From the NCBI GenBank assembly GCA_027575805.1, contig JANBPU010000011.1, positions 124,001-188,000 of the forward strand: a DNA stretch of 64,000 nucleotides, written 5' to 3'. Source of the DNA: Mycoemilia scoparia. Taxonomy: Eukaryota; Kickxellomycota; Kickxellomycetes; Kickxellales; Kickxellaceae. Below, in pieces: positions 55,046 to 64,000 of this stretch. Numbering within the stretch: the stretch's first letter is position 1; the number at the start of each line of letters is the position of its first letter. The position numbers were made by a program, and so were the translations under genes. The notes below the pieces were generated by a model, which did no database searches, was not told the DNA's origin, and was given only the letters and a program-made list of their open reading frames with translations.

Positions 55046-58000
55046 ATGTTTCCTCAGGGGAATTACAGCCGTTCAGGCTCAAATTCAGGCCAAATCACCG
55101 AGTCTGGAGGCCCTCCTCCCCCACCGCCTGGTGCGCCTGAGCCTAAGAGGATTTCCAGTGATTTTGGTATCAGCAGAACCCCAAGAGGTCATTCGCGTCA
55201 TCATACCAGCCGTATTCATACAGAGTATGGACCTGGGGCCCATGAGAGTCGTGGTATGGGAGTCGTATCCCCGTCGCACTCAAATAGCGGGTCTTCCGAT
55301 TCATATGGCCATGGACGTGGGGCTTATAGACGGGGTGGTGGTGAATACAACGGCGGGGATGGGCGTCATCTTCCAGCAGGACCCCCTTCCGGATACCCTA
55401 GTAGCAGAAATATATCTCCCACAGGTCTTGGTGATAGGTTTGATGACCTGAGACCACGCGGTCGTTGGTATGAGCCCGAGAGTGGACCTGAGGGCGATAA
55501 TTATGTATACGAAAGGCCTAGTTCGCGAGGCTGGCACCACAAGTACCATCGTGGCCATAATGATCCAAGAGGTCGTTTTAGGGATCGTAGCTCTTTTAGA
55601 GGAAGGGATAGACAACGGGTATCGCGTGGTCATGGTAGATTTTCTCCACCTCACCACCATAGAGGCCACGAATCTGTGGATGTGGAGTATCAACAGAGAG
55701 GACACTCTTCAACGGAAGGGCATGAGCCACTTGTACCGGGAGGTGAGTTTAGGGATAGGAGTCGACCTAGAGAAAACTATAGATACAGGGATTCTTATGG
55801 AAAACACCCTAACCCATATAAACCACATCTTAATGACGATCCATACCGACAAAGCCATCACCGCGAAGGCAGTGTTAAAGATGGTTCTCGAAGAAATAGC
55901 GATCATTATCCCCATAAATACCGTGAGGAGGTTTCTTCACGGCTTGAAAAGGGTTACATAGATCCCCATATGGATCGAAGAGATTCTGGGGAATCGCCAA
56001 GGTACAGACGTGATAGATATAGCAACTCGCAAAATGAAGCTGAGCCAGCATATAACTTGGAGGAAGGCGAACTTTGTCTGAGCAGTCGGTCATCAGAATC
56101 CCGCCGGGAAAGAAGATATAGGTCGCCGCTGAATATAGATTCCCGTATGCCGAGTACAGACAAAAGGGTAGTTAGTTCATCCACATTCAAATCATCTCGT
56201 CCAAATTCGCCTCCTGGGAGTCCCTCAATAGCCTCAAGGCACACACACCCCTCACCATCGCCTGTATCACCTCAACCAGAAGACAAACCCAAGAAAGGTG
56301 CACAACCTGTGTTAAAGCCTGATGAATCAAACAAAACAATTCCAGAAAAAATCAATATTAAAGATGTTTCTAAAAAGGATGAAATAAAGAAAGGCTTGCA
56401 TAAACTGGACAAGCCAAAGAGAAGGGAAGAATATAGCGATCATATTGAAAAGTGCCAGAAAATCAACGACGAGAGAAAGGAGCGCAAGGAAGAAATGGTT
56501 GCCGAAGAGGTCAAGGAGTCTGCCAAAACAAATAAAGACGACACACCTCCTACCAAAGTATTAACAAAGCCACCGCAGCCTCCACCTGGCGATTATCTAT
56601 TACAGAATAAAGCCGAGGAATCAGGGACTGTCGATGAATTGCAGCCACTATCACCCCAAAAGGAAGAAATCGTCATGAGAATTTCCGAAATAGATGATGA
56701 GATAGTCCAATGTGTCAGAGAGCTTAAGCAACTCTCACCAAATCCCAGTGATGACGAAGATAGTAATGAGAGCAAAGGCGAAAATTCCAACAAACACGCA
56801 GTTGAAACAACATCAAAAAGCGATACTCCACCACTGGAAATAGACACGAGCTCGACATATACCGACAAATCCAGCAGCTTGGGTTTTGGTTTTGATTGTG
56901 ATGCTGAAGAAGAAAATGTAGACAGCATTAAGAAGCTTGCATCAGAAATATGCTCAAAAAATCAGGCATTGGCAAACCTTTCGCATGTCGAACTAGCAAC
57001 GCCATTTTTATCTGCATTCCCCACATTTGTTCCTGGCATATATCCCGAACCTCAAAACTGGCCCTTCTGGAAGGAAAGCCAGGAGAGCTATAATTCCCTT
57101 AAGTCTGTATTTGCCAATCTATTGGGCGATATGAAGCACAAAATGAATGACAAGTCCGAGAGACTGAAGGATGACTATAAGGTACATTACATAAAGTGGC
57201 GGAGACATGTTGAAAAGCTGGAAAAGGAGCAAGCTGCTCGAGAACAGGCCAGGATAGTCAGCATGTCCAAGGCTCAGAGCCGTCGTAAGGGTGACGAATC
57301 GCCCTATGATTTTTCACTAGAAGCAGAACTAGAACCAGTGTCGCTTAATGCCCGGTGGTCTGGCCAACCACTATCAGGCGTAGCAAATGATTTGTACACA
57401 TCAGATGCCGTAAGATCAGAGGCGGAGCTCATCGAGGTTATACAGCGCCTGCAATACGATGAATTGCGCAACCCAGATATTCGCAGTCGTCGCACAACCG
57501 CGACTATCCCAGACATGGTCCTTGATCCACAAGAGCGCGAGGCCTTGAGGTTTGTAAACGATAACCATAAAGTCGAGGACCCGCTCACCTTTTACCATGT
57601 CCGCGTACCCCAAGCGCCACCAAATCACCAGTCGCGATCTGCCCTGATATACAAGATCAAGAGCCGGAGGAATTCTAAAGAAAGCCGCGGCCTCAGTCCT
57701 GAGCTTGAGCTCCCAGATTTTGGCCCAGTGTTCAGCAACAATGGTGATACCGATCATATTTGGACCTGTGATGAAAAGGACATATTTGTAAGAGAATATC
57801 TCCTTTATCCCAAACAGTTTGAGAAAATTGCCATGTCATTGCCCCACAAGAGTGCTCGCGATTGCGTTCTCTTTTACTACCGAAATAAAAAACCACTGGG
57901 CCTCAAGTTCCTGCTGCAAAAACAAGCACGCAAGGCCCGGCGAGGAAGGAAGGTTTCGGCCAAGAAGCGAAAAGAGCGGATCAAGGAGAGGAAAGAAAAC

Positions 58001-61000
58001 GAGAAGCGAGCCAAGGATGCACAAGTTAGGAGAAATAGAGAACCATCTCTGGGAGCGGATTGTGCTGATGGCGTGGGTGCTGACAATGATGGCGATGATA
58101 TTGACACCAATGGACCAGACGACCTGGCAGCCAGCGATGAGGAGACATTCTTATCTCATGGCCGTGGTAACGCACTTCTGCGCAGCATCATTGCCGCTAA
58201 TCGACAGCATAAACAACAGGTGCTGCCATACTTGTCTGGAGCCGGGATACCTCATGTATCTGCTGACTCCCGCCACAGTCCTGATTATGATGACGATGAG
58301 GAAAGTGGCTCTCCATCAACAACTTCTACAAAGAAGACGGCTATGCAAAGAACAGATTCAAGGGATCCGTTGTATCTGACCAGGAGGCAGCTGCAGGCAA
58401 TCAGCCGTAAAGCTGATAACGAAGATGCCAGTGTCAATGTGACAGCCTACCCATCTGAAAATGAGGAGGGAGAAGTTATAGAGCAAGATCTTCAGCTCGA
58501 AGAGATTGCCCCGCCACCTACCAAGCCAGCCATACCTACTGTATGTAGTCGATCTCCTAGCTTGCAGCCTGATAATGAATCTCATGATGGCGCGAGCCCG
58601 CTCCGTGATGCCAAAAAACCAGCTGGACTGCGTCGCCGAGAAGAACTCGTATTATCTGAGTCCGGAGAGTGGGACAGAATGGCACCTCAAATAACCGAGA
58701 GCACAACGGAAGATAGCGTTCCACCAGAGGACGCCCACGACATTTATGTTGCATCTAGTAGACCGCTGACTGCCCCCTACAACCGTCAGATATTCTCGCC
58801 TTCAGCAATGCCACCAAATACTGGTGGCCTCAATAATAGCAAGAATGAGACTTCAAGTGGCCTCAAAACAAGCACATCAGCCAAGTCATCGGGGTTGACA
58901 AAGGATAAATCTGGAGTTAAACCACCGGCTGCTCATCTCCGAATAGATACAAATAGTGATATACCAAAAGAAATGGTAGAGATTATGATTGGTGCTGATC
59001 AAACAGAATATGTTGGGGCAGCCAAGTGGAAGCGTGAAGAAAGGGAGAAAGCCATCAAAGAATTCATACGATGTGGACCAGATTTTGCTGAAGCCTCCAG
59101 GACCATTAGAACCAAGACAGCTTCTCAGTGCCGATACTTTTACAATAAGTTTGTTTGCACCAACGGAAAACCACTTGCCAACATCATAATGGAGGTGAGG
59201 GGAATGGGCTCAAAGGGACTGGCATCACTACCATTCACTGCTGGTATTCTCGATAAGTCTTCAAAATTCGAGAATTCTGAATCAGCAAACCCCGCCATTG
59301 ACACGCCCATGACAGCACACCCATCTCTAGATTCAAAGGCCGAAACACCAAAGGAACAGCAACCAGAGCAATCCGCTGAAACAGCAACAGTTATTGCAGC
59401 GGGAACAATAGTAGCTGGGTCAAGTACTCAAAATAAGCCTTCCAGTCAAGGCGTAGCTGCAACGTCGATTTCTGTTGGTATCCAGAAGCAAGGGCAAAAG
59501 CGCGGGGCTGGTCGAGGAAGACGCGTGAGTAGTGAAAATATACGACTGTTCAATACTAACAGTATGAGGGGCAAGAGAAAGGCTATGCTGTCCAGGAGGT
59601 CCAGCAGTGCCGAACCAGATAGCCTGACTAAGGGTGAGAAACAGACAGATATGTCTGATGTCTATCCATCAAAGAGACGTAAGAGCAACCAGAATATCGA
59701 AACTATACCGGAAAAGGAACCACCTCCTGCTGTGCCTGCTACTACCACCGTTACTGCTGCTCCTCTTCCTATCGTCGCTAATAATGACGAGAGTTCAGAG
59801 GAAGAGGAACCACTGGTTGCACAAATGTCGCAAGGTGTGGTCCCAGGATTCAAACAGATTCTTAGCTCACAGCCAGATATACCCGATCCCCACTCTCGAT
59901 TACGAGAATTGGCCCAGGCCAAGCCTGAGCAGCTCAACCCTACTGCAGTTGCCAATATATCCAAGCTTGTTTTGCCTCCGCAGACAGCTAAAGAGAAACA
60001 TGCAAGTGGTAAAGCCTTGGTTGATGAAACACCAATACCAAAATCTTCGCCAAAGGAAGCAGGAGAGATTGTAGAAACTCCGCCTAAATCTGCTTTCCTT
60101 AATTACAGAGAGCCAGAAACTACAAAGAGTCTTGAGCACAAACCCAAAGCATCAGTAGAATCCTCATCACCAGCCGTCGACGCATTGCCAATCCCCACCA
60201 CGCTGCCACATACGACTTCCAAAGGGGCACCAAAGAAGTCATTCTCGTCATACTGGTCAGTCCATGAGAAGTCTATCTTCCAGCATTACTTTACCTTACT
60301 CGGTCCCAATTGGGAAAATATGTCCAAGGTTATCAGGACAAAGACTTCGACTCAGGTCAGGAATTACTACAATGCCCATCGTGACAGACTTGGGTTAGAG
60401 CAGCTTTTGAAAGAGTACGAGGATCAAAAGACAAAAGGACTACTTCCTGATCCAAACGAAGTAATCGCAGCCAAGCTAAGTAGAGAAACATCGCCAGCTG
60501 TTACCAATATGGGCACAGGAGAGAGCGGCGAACCTATCAAGAAAGAAAAGAGAGGTCGCAAGCGCAAGTCTCAAGCCGCGACAGCCCTTCCTCCACCTCA
60601 GGTGGCAGTACCTGCTTCGGCTGTTCCTCCCACGCCCACTAAGCAAACGGCTGCGGTTGTCCCTATACAAGAAATGAGCCTTGATCAAGCTGCTCGCCTG
60701 GCAACTGCCAGAGCCCAGCAGTCGCGAATTGCTGCTGCAGCTAGTCTGGTTCTACCAAAGACGCCGACCTTGGCCTCGTCTGCAGGAGGTGCTGCAACTA
60801 AGACATTGACAGTTCCAATGGCATCATTGGTGACTTCTCACAACACCATACCACAAGAAACAGTTCAAAAACAACCACAAGTGGAGAAACATCACCAACC
60901 GCCACAAGTTGAGGAGAGTAAACCACACTCTAGACCAAGTGGGCTGAAGATCGATGCGCTTCTCAACAGCACGCCCACGCCCTCTTCTGATATGGAGCCA

Positions 61001-62659
61001 CCTGAGAATTGGCCCACTCGCTCACCTCGTCGTGAAAGGTCAGAGACCATAGAGCCAACCCCACCACCTCTGCCTCACATACAAGCACAGTTGGAGTCAC
61101 AGCCATCATCATCACGACCAGATAGCTCGCTTGAAAGTGAAAAGACAGGACTTGCCGCGCTTGCATTGGCCTCAATGATGGAAAGAAAACCACCTACATC
61201 AGCCGTCAAACAGCACGGTCTAGGAGAGACATTGCAACAACCACAGGCTGTTGTGCACCCATACATTGAGGTCATAAATACAAAGGCGGAGATTCAAGTT
61301 TCCCCACGCCGAAGAACATCGTCAATCACCAACGCCCCAACGCTTCCAAAGCACGATCAGATGCCAACTTATCATCATTATGGTCATGAGCATCAGCCAC
61401 AAGGTACACAGCAGACATCGATGCCTATGGCCTCACGCCCATATACATCACACCACTATGATCGACCAGAAATGCGTGATGCTCACGTTAGCCAACAGCC
61501 AGGAATGGTACCAGGCTATTATCCACCTGCCAGCGATTCGGTTCACCAACCAACTCCAAGATCGCTGTCAACAAGCGTTGCGGTAACCAACCAGCCCTAT
61601 GCAAGAAGTGTAGAACCCTCGCCTGTCTATAATGATGCTAAAATCCACTACCACACCCAGCCACCCCAGCAAGTGCAACAGCCTCAACAGCCGCCGTCAC
61701 AGCAATACTATCATCCTAGTCCAGCAAGCCAGCACCAGATGCAGCCCCAACCACATTCCAGACATCAACATCCATCCACAACAATCCCTGCTTCCACATA
61801 CAAGTCATCACCGCCTCTTGCAACAACACCCCGACTTGGTCGACCGTCAACAGTCTCACCGACCCACACTAACATCCCATCTTTGCCACCCATACAGCAG
61901 AGGATTGCAACCCCAGCACCCATGCACTCTCACCATCCGCCCCAAACGAGGTTGCCTCCTATGGCTATTCACCAGTCACCGCCACCACCATCTCTATCGC
62001 AGCAACAGCAGCCTACAACAGCTCAGGTGACAACCTCACAACATCAGTATCACCATATCCACCATCAGCAGCAGCCACCACCACCACCACCACCACAGGA
62101 GGTTGTAGATGCAAGATATAGTAGCTACCAGCAATACCAGCCACCATCATCAACACCTCCGGTAAGTGGACACTCACATCCCCGACATTTGGCCCATGCA
62201 GCCACAGTAGTGGGTCAAATACAACCACCAGGACTGCAAAATCCGCCACAAGCCATGCAGCCACGAAGATCTTCGGCATCAGCTCTAGGAGCAGCATCAG
62301 TTGGAAGCACTAGTAATGCTGTTTCATATTATTATGAACAACCACAGGGCCAATACTCCCAGCCCCTGCAACAGCAACAGCAGCAGCCAGTGATTGGGCA
62401 CACAAGAACACACACCCAGTATTCACCTCATACGGGTATGATTCCAAGCCGACCTCCATCACGAGACGTTGGTCCCCAAGATCCTGCGCAAAGATTTGTA
62501 CAACATCCGGCAAGCATGGCATCCACTAATGCCGAAGTAAGGCCCCCTCAGCCATCTCCAGCGCATCACTACCCGCACTATACTCGCCATCCCCAGCATT
62601 ACCAACCCCAACATCTTCACCCTCACCATCCACCGCAACCACCACCGCATGGACGGTAA
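55046..62659 (+). CDS. Giant SANT-domain corepressor-like protein (Snt1/NCoR type)
   Basis: Single exon, 2537 aa. The N-terminal ~350 residues are Gly/Arg/Ser/His-rich, beginning with a polyproline tract (GGPPPPPPGAPEP). Residues about 630-750 hold a helical block (VDSIKKLASEICSKNQALAN, then WPFWKESQESYNSLKSVF). Three SANT/Myb-like domains follow: about 900-948 (IWTCDEKDIFVREYLLYPKQ, then FYYRNKKPLGLKFLL), about 1325-1371 (AAKWKREEREKAIKEFIRCG, then SQCRYFYNKFV) and about 1735-1788 (SSYWSVHEKSIFQHYFTLLG, then TQVRNYYNAHR). The C-terminal 500 residues are Pro/Gln/His/Ser-rich. The SANT-1 block with NKKPLGLKFLL matches Snt1/NCoR/SMRT-type corepressors, which scaffold class I/II histone deacetylases (the Set3 complex in yeast). 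Yeast Snt1 is much shorter. Its nuclear role is inferred from family. Confidence 0.87.
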   Translation: MFPQGNYSRSGSNSGQITESGGPPPPPPGAPEPKRISSDFGISRTPRGHSRHHTSRIHTEYGPGAHESRGMGVVSPSHSNSGSSDSYGHGRGAYRRGGGEYNGGDGRHLPAGPPSGYPSSRNISPTGLGDRFDDLRPRGRWYEPESGPEGDNYVYERPSSRGWHHKYHRGHNDPRGRFRDRSSFRGRDRQRVSRGHGRFSPPHHHRGHESVDVEYQQRGHSSTEGHEPLVPGGEFRDRSRPRENYRYRDSYGKHPNPYKPHLNDDPYRQSHHREGSVKDGSRRNSDHYPHKYREEVSSRLEKGYIDPHMDRRDSGESPRYRRDRYSNSQNEAEPAYNLEEGELCLSSRSSESRRERRYRSPLNIDSRMPSTDKRVVSSSTFKSSRPNSPPGSPSIASRHTHPSPSPVSPQPEDKPKKGAQPVLKPDESNKTIPEKINIKDVSKKDEIKKGLHKLDKPKRREEYSDHIEKCQKINDERKERKEEMVAEEVKESAKTNKDDTPPTKVLTKPPQPPPGDYLLQNKAEESGTVDELQPLSPQKEEIVMRISEIDDEIVQCVRELKQLSPNPSDDEDSNESKGENSNKHAVETTSKSDTPPLEIDTSSTYTDKSSSLGFGFDCDAEEENVDSIKKLASEICSKNQALANLSHVELATPFLSAFPTFVPGIYPEPQNWPFWKESQESYNSLKSVFANLLGDMKHKMNDKSERLKDDYKVHYIKWRRHVEKLEKEQAAREQARIVSMSKAQSRRKGDESPYDFSLEAELEPVSLNARWSGQPLSGVANDLYTSDAVRSEAELIEVIQRLQYDELRNPDIRSRRTTATIPDMVLDPQEREALRFVNDNHKVEDPLTFYHVRVPQAPPNHQSRSALIYKIKSRRNSKESRGLSPELELPDFGPVFSNNGDTDHIWTCDEKDIFVREYLLYPKQFEKIAMSLPHKSARDCVLFYYRNKKPLGLKFLLQKQARKARRGRKVSAKKRKERIKERKENEKRAKDAQVRRNREPSLGADCADGVGADNDGDDIDTNGPDDLAASDEETFLSHGRGNALLRSIIAANRQHKQQVLPYLSGAGIPHVSADSRHSPDYDDDEESGSPSTTSTKKTAMQRTDSRDPLYLTRRQLQAISRKADNEDASVNVTAYPSENEEGEVIEQDLQLEEIAPPPTKPAIPTVCSRSPSLQPDNESHDGASPLRDAKKPAGLRRREELVLSESGEWDRMAPQITESTTEDSVPPEDAHDIYVASSRPLTAPYNRQIFSPSAMPPNTGGLNNSKNETSSGLKTSTSAKSSGLTKDKSGVKPPAAHLRIDTNSDIPKEMVEIMIGADQTEYVGAAKWKREEREKAIKEFIRCGPDFAEASRTIRTKTASQCRYFYNKFVCTNGKPLANIIMEVRGMGSKGLASLPFTAGILDKSSKFENSESANPAIDTPMTAHPSLDSKAETPKEQQPEQSAETATVIAAGTIVAGSSTQNKPSSQGVAATSISVGIQKQGQKRGAGRGRRVSSENIRLFNTNSMRGKRKAMLSRRSSSAEPDSLTKGEKQTDMSDVYPSKRRKSNQNIETIPEKEPPPAVPATTTVTAAPLPIVANNDESSEEEEPLVAQMSQGVVPGFKQILSSQPDIPDPHSRLRELAQAKPEQLNPTAVANISKLVLPPQTAKEKHASGKALVDETPIPKSSPKEAGEIVETPPKSAFLNYREPETTKSLEHKPKASVESSSPAVDALPIPTTLPHTTSKGAPKKSFSSYWSVHEKSIFQHYFTLLGPNWENMSKVIRTKTSTQVRNYYNAHRDRLGLEQLLKEYEDQKTKGLLPDPNEVIAAKLSRETSPAVTNMGTGESGEPIKKEKRGRKRKSQAATALPPPQVAVPASAVPPTPTKQTAAVVPIQEMSLDQAARLATARAQQSRIAAAASLVLPKTPTLASSAGGAATKTLTVPMASLVTSHNTIPQETVQKQPQVEKHHQPPQVEESKPHSRPSGLKIDALLNSTPTPSSDMEPPENWPTRSPRRERSETIEPTPPPLPHIQAQLESQPSSSRPDSSLESEKTGLAALALASMMERKPPTSAVKQHGLGETLQQPQAVVHPYIEVINTKAEIQVSPRRRTSSITNAPTLPKHDQMPTYHHYGHEHQPQGTQQTSMPMASRPYTSHHYDRPEMRDAHVSQQPGMVPGYYPPASDSVHQPTPRSLSTSVAVTNQPYARSVEPSPVYNDAKIHYHTQPPQQVQQPQQPPSQQYYHPSPASQHQMQPQPHSRHQHPSTTIPASTYKSSPPLATTPRLGRPSTVSPTHTNIPSLPPIQQRIATPAPMHSHHPPQTRLPPMAIHQSPPPPSLSQQQQPTTAQVTTSQHQYHHIHHQQQPPPPPPPQEVVDARYSSYQQYQPPSSTPPVSGHSHPRHLAHAATVVGQIQPPGLQNPPQAMQPRRSSASALGAASVGSTSNAVSYYYEQPQGQYSQPLQQQQQQPVIGHTRTHTQYSPHTGMIPSRPPSRDVGPQDPAQRFVQHPASMASTNAEVRPPQPSPAHHYPHYTRHPQHYQPQHLHPHHPPQPPPHGR

Positions 62660-64000
62660 TAGATAGAGCTGAAGAAGAGGCATCGCTGGTAATGGCTGTA
62701 TAGGAGGGACTGTGTGACTACTACTTGAAAAGGTGTAGAATTTGCGGATACATGAACAGGCCATATAATACGATTTTTCAATTTCAACAACTGATATATT
62801 ATAAATCTTTGTAACTTTTTTGGTGTAACACATTTTTAGCTTTAATATTGTAAAGGAATTTTATTGTAGATTATTATTAATCCTAGCAATAATACTAAAG
62901 AACTAACAACAACTTTATGAAACATTACAACATCAAGGATAAAGTTTGTAGGCTGGATGGTTGTCTTTTGGAATCATAGGAATAAGTGATCTGTGCATTT
63001 TCTTTTTCAAAGCGGATGTCTTGGTATGACTACAGTGGTGGTGATGGTGGTATTTATTGAACCAACAACTTCAGATCTTGGATTTTATTACAGATATGTG
63101 CATATATGTGTGTGTGTGTGTGTGAAATTAGCTATTATTGTTTGATATAAAGGAGATGAAGCAACTAACGAAGATCAGTCGACAATGGACTTGATGTTGA
63201 AAATACCCGAGATTGGAGATAAGATCATAAAGAATAGATAGATGACCATTGGTAAGACAAGTTGGGGGGAGGGGGAAGAGAGAGAGAGAGAGAGAGGGAG
63301 ATGTGGGTAAAGAAAATCACCAAAGTGAAAAATAACAAGGGGATTCGAGTCTCTATAACTGACTGACTGACTGACTGTGTGTGTGTATGTCTGGTGGTCT
63401 GATATGTTTATGGTATAACCAAGAATCTAACAATAAAAGAGTTGGGTGCTGCTGCTGCTGCTGCTGGTGTACAGATACCCAAATCGGTTCAAAAAAAACC
63501 GCCCCCCTCTTAACTCCTAGTTTCACAACAAGCTACTATTTCAATCATTACTAAGATATGTTGCTGCTGCTGATATTTGTGGATTATTTTTTTGGGGAGA
63601 GAGAGAGAGAGAGTGAGTGAGTGAGAGGTGATGGATGGGTTAAAGAAAAAATCTAGAGCTAGAGCTGCTGGATTACAATAAAAAAGATAAAGGCCAATCG
63701 CAAATATTCAGAATGGAGGGGGTGGGGTTTTCATCATGGCACAATAGAAAATAAGAGGAGAGACATTTGTTATTATAAAATTTCAGGGGTAGTCCAATTT
63801 TTCTTTGTTTAAATGATGATTGATTGATTGATTCGTTCATTTGATCATTCGTTCTATCTGTGAGATTCCCAATATTGGTTTGGCAATTGTATACACAATG
63901 CAATTTTTCCAATATATACATGAGTATGTGTATGTTTGTGCTTATTATTATTATTATTATTATAAGGGGTTGAGATACAGTAGTCAAGATCATCTAAAAA
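62660..64000. other. Right-end non-coding region rich in microsatellites
   Basis: About 1.3 kb with no supported gene. Within 63100-63970 lie at least six unrelated simple repeats, listed as a separate feature. The first 300 nt are AT-rich and hold the 3' end of the SANT gene. A 106-codon frame at 63673-63993 (-) is a reading of low-complexity sequence. Confidence 0.55.
63103..63965. repeat. Cluster of short tandem repeats
   Basis: (TG)n at about 63105-63123, (AG)n at about 63278-63296, (ACTG)n from 63358 followed by (TG)n, (CTG)n at about 63450-63466, (GA)n then (GTGA)n at about 63597-63625, (GATT)n at about 63816-63832 and (TTA)n at about 63942-63962. They differ in unit and strand composition, so they are separate microsatellites rather than one array. 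Confidence 0.85.

Overview
The window comes from a fungal nuclear genome, most likely an early-diverging (zygomycete-grade) filamentous fungus. Fungal identity rests on a division-1 chitin synthase, a Bem1/Scd2-type SH3-SH3-PX-PB1 scaffold, a Gcn4-like bZIP factor and a Zap1-like zinc-finger factor. The early-diverging placement is an inference. It rests on a zuotin that keeps two C-terminal SANT domains, which budding yeast lacks, a cyclin with A/E-type features, and a mix of intronless giant genes and intron-dense ones. Introns follow GTAAGT/GTATGT...YAG, and two have GC donors.

Layout. 9-164 (-): 5' end of a RuvB-like 2 (reptin) gene running off the left edge. 1176-2586 (+): PKA regulatory subunit. 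4098-9005 (+): large RhoGEF. 10034-11074 (-): ERD2 (K/HDEL receptor), three exons. 11825-12735 (-): RPS26, five exons. 13907-15622 (+): cyclin. 15781-16929 (-): CHORD-CS protein. 17386-17457 (+): tRNA-Glu(CTC). 17922-18842 (+): ETF beta subunit. 19224-21386 (-): Zap1-like C2H2 factor. 21660-22880 (-): Gcn4-like bZIP with two upstream ORFs. 23.1-27.4 kb: a long gene-poor stretch with transposon-like repeats. 27420-29882 (+): Bem1-like scaffold. 30725-32628 (+): CCT2. 32868-35848 (-): zuotin/DNAJC2, 13 exons. 36375-37235 (+): mitochondrial uS4. 38670-41609 (+): chitin synthase. 44650-47013 (+): serine-rich protein with a ubiquitin-like C-terminus. 48165-52448 (+): RGS-domain protein. 52806-54219 (-): DusA-type tRNA dihydrouridine synthase. 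55046-62659 (+): 2537-residue SANT-domain corepressor-like protein (Snt1/NCoR type). 62660-64000: non-coding, microsatellite-rich.

There are no operons; each gene is its own unit. Several genes belong to growth, polarity and signalling (PKA regulator, RhoGEF, Bem1-like scaffold, RGS protein, chitin synthase), and these have the longest upstream gaps (1.0-4 kb). Housekeeping genes (RPS26, CCT2, ETFB, ERD2, zuotin, uS4m) are compact and carry introns.

The most notable observations are: (i) a family of about 100-125 bp inverted-repeat elements (three copies) inserted at ATAT, with an apparent empty site at 13.3 kb; (ii) a degenerate dispersed repeat that keeps a reading frame between two copies; (iii) six copies of a short basic-FFG motif in the RGS protein; (iv) the possibility that the ORFs at 44650 and 48165 are one gene joined by a 1.18-kb intron; (v) two uORFs ahead of the Gcn4-like gene; (vi) GC-AG introns and coding exons consisting only of the start codon. 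I found no biosynthetic cluster, CRISPR array, virus or toxin gene.
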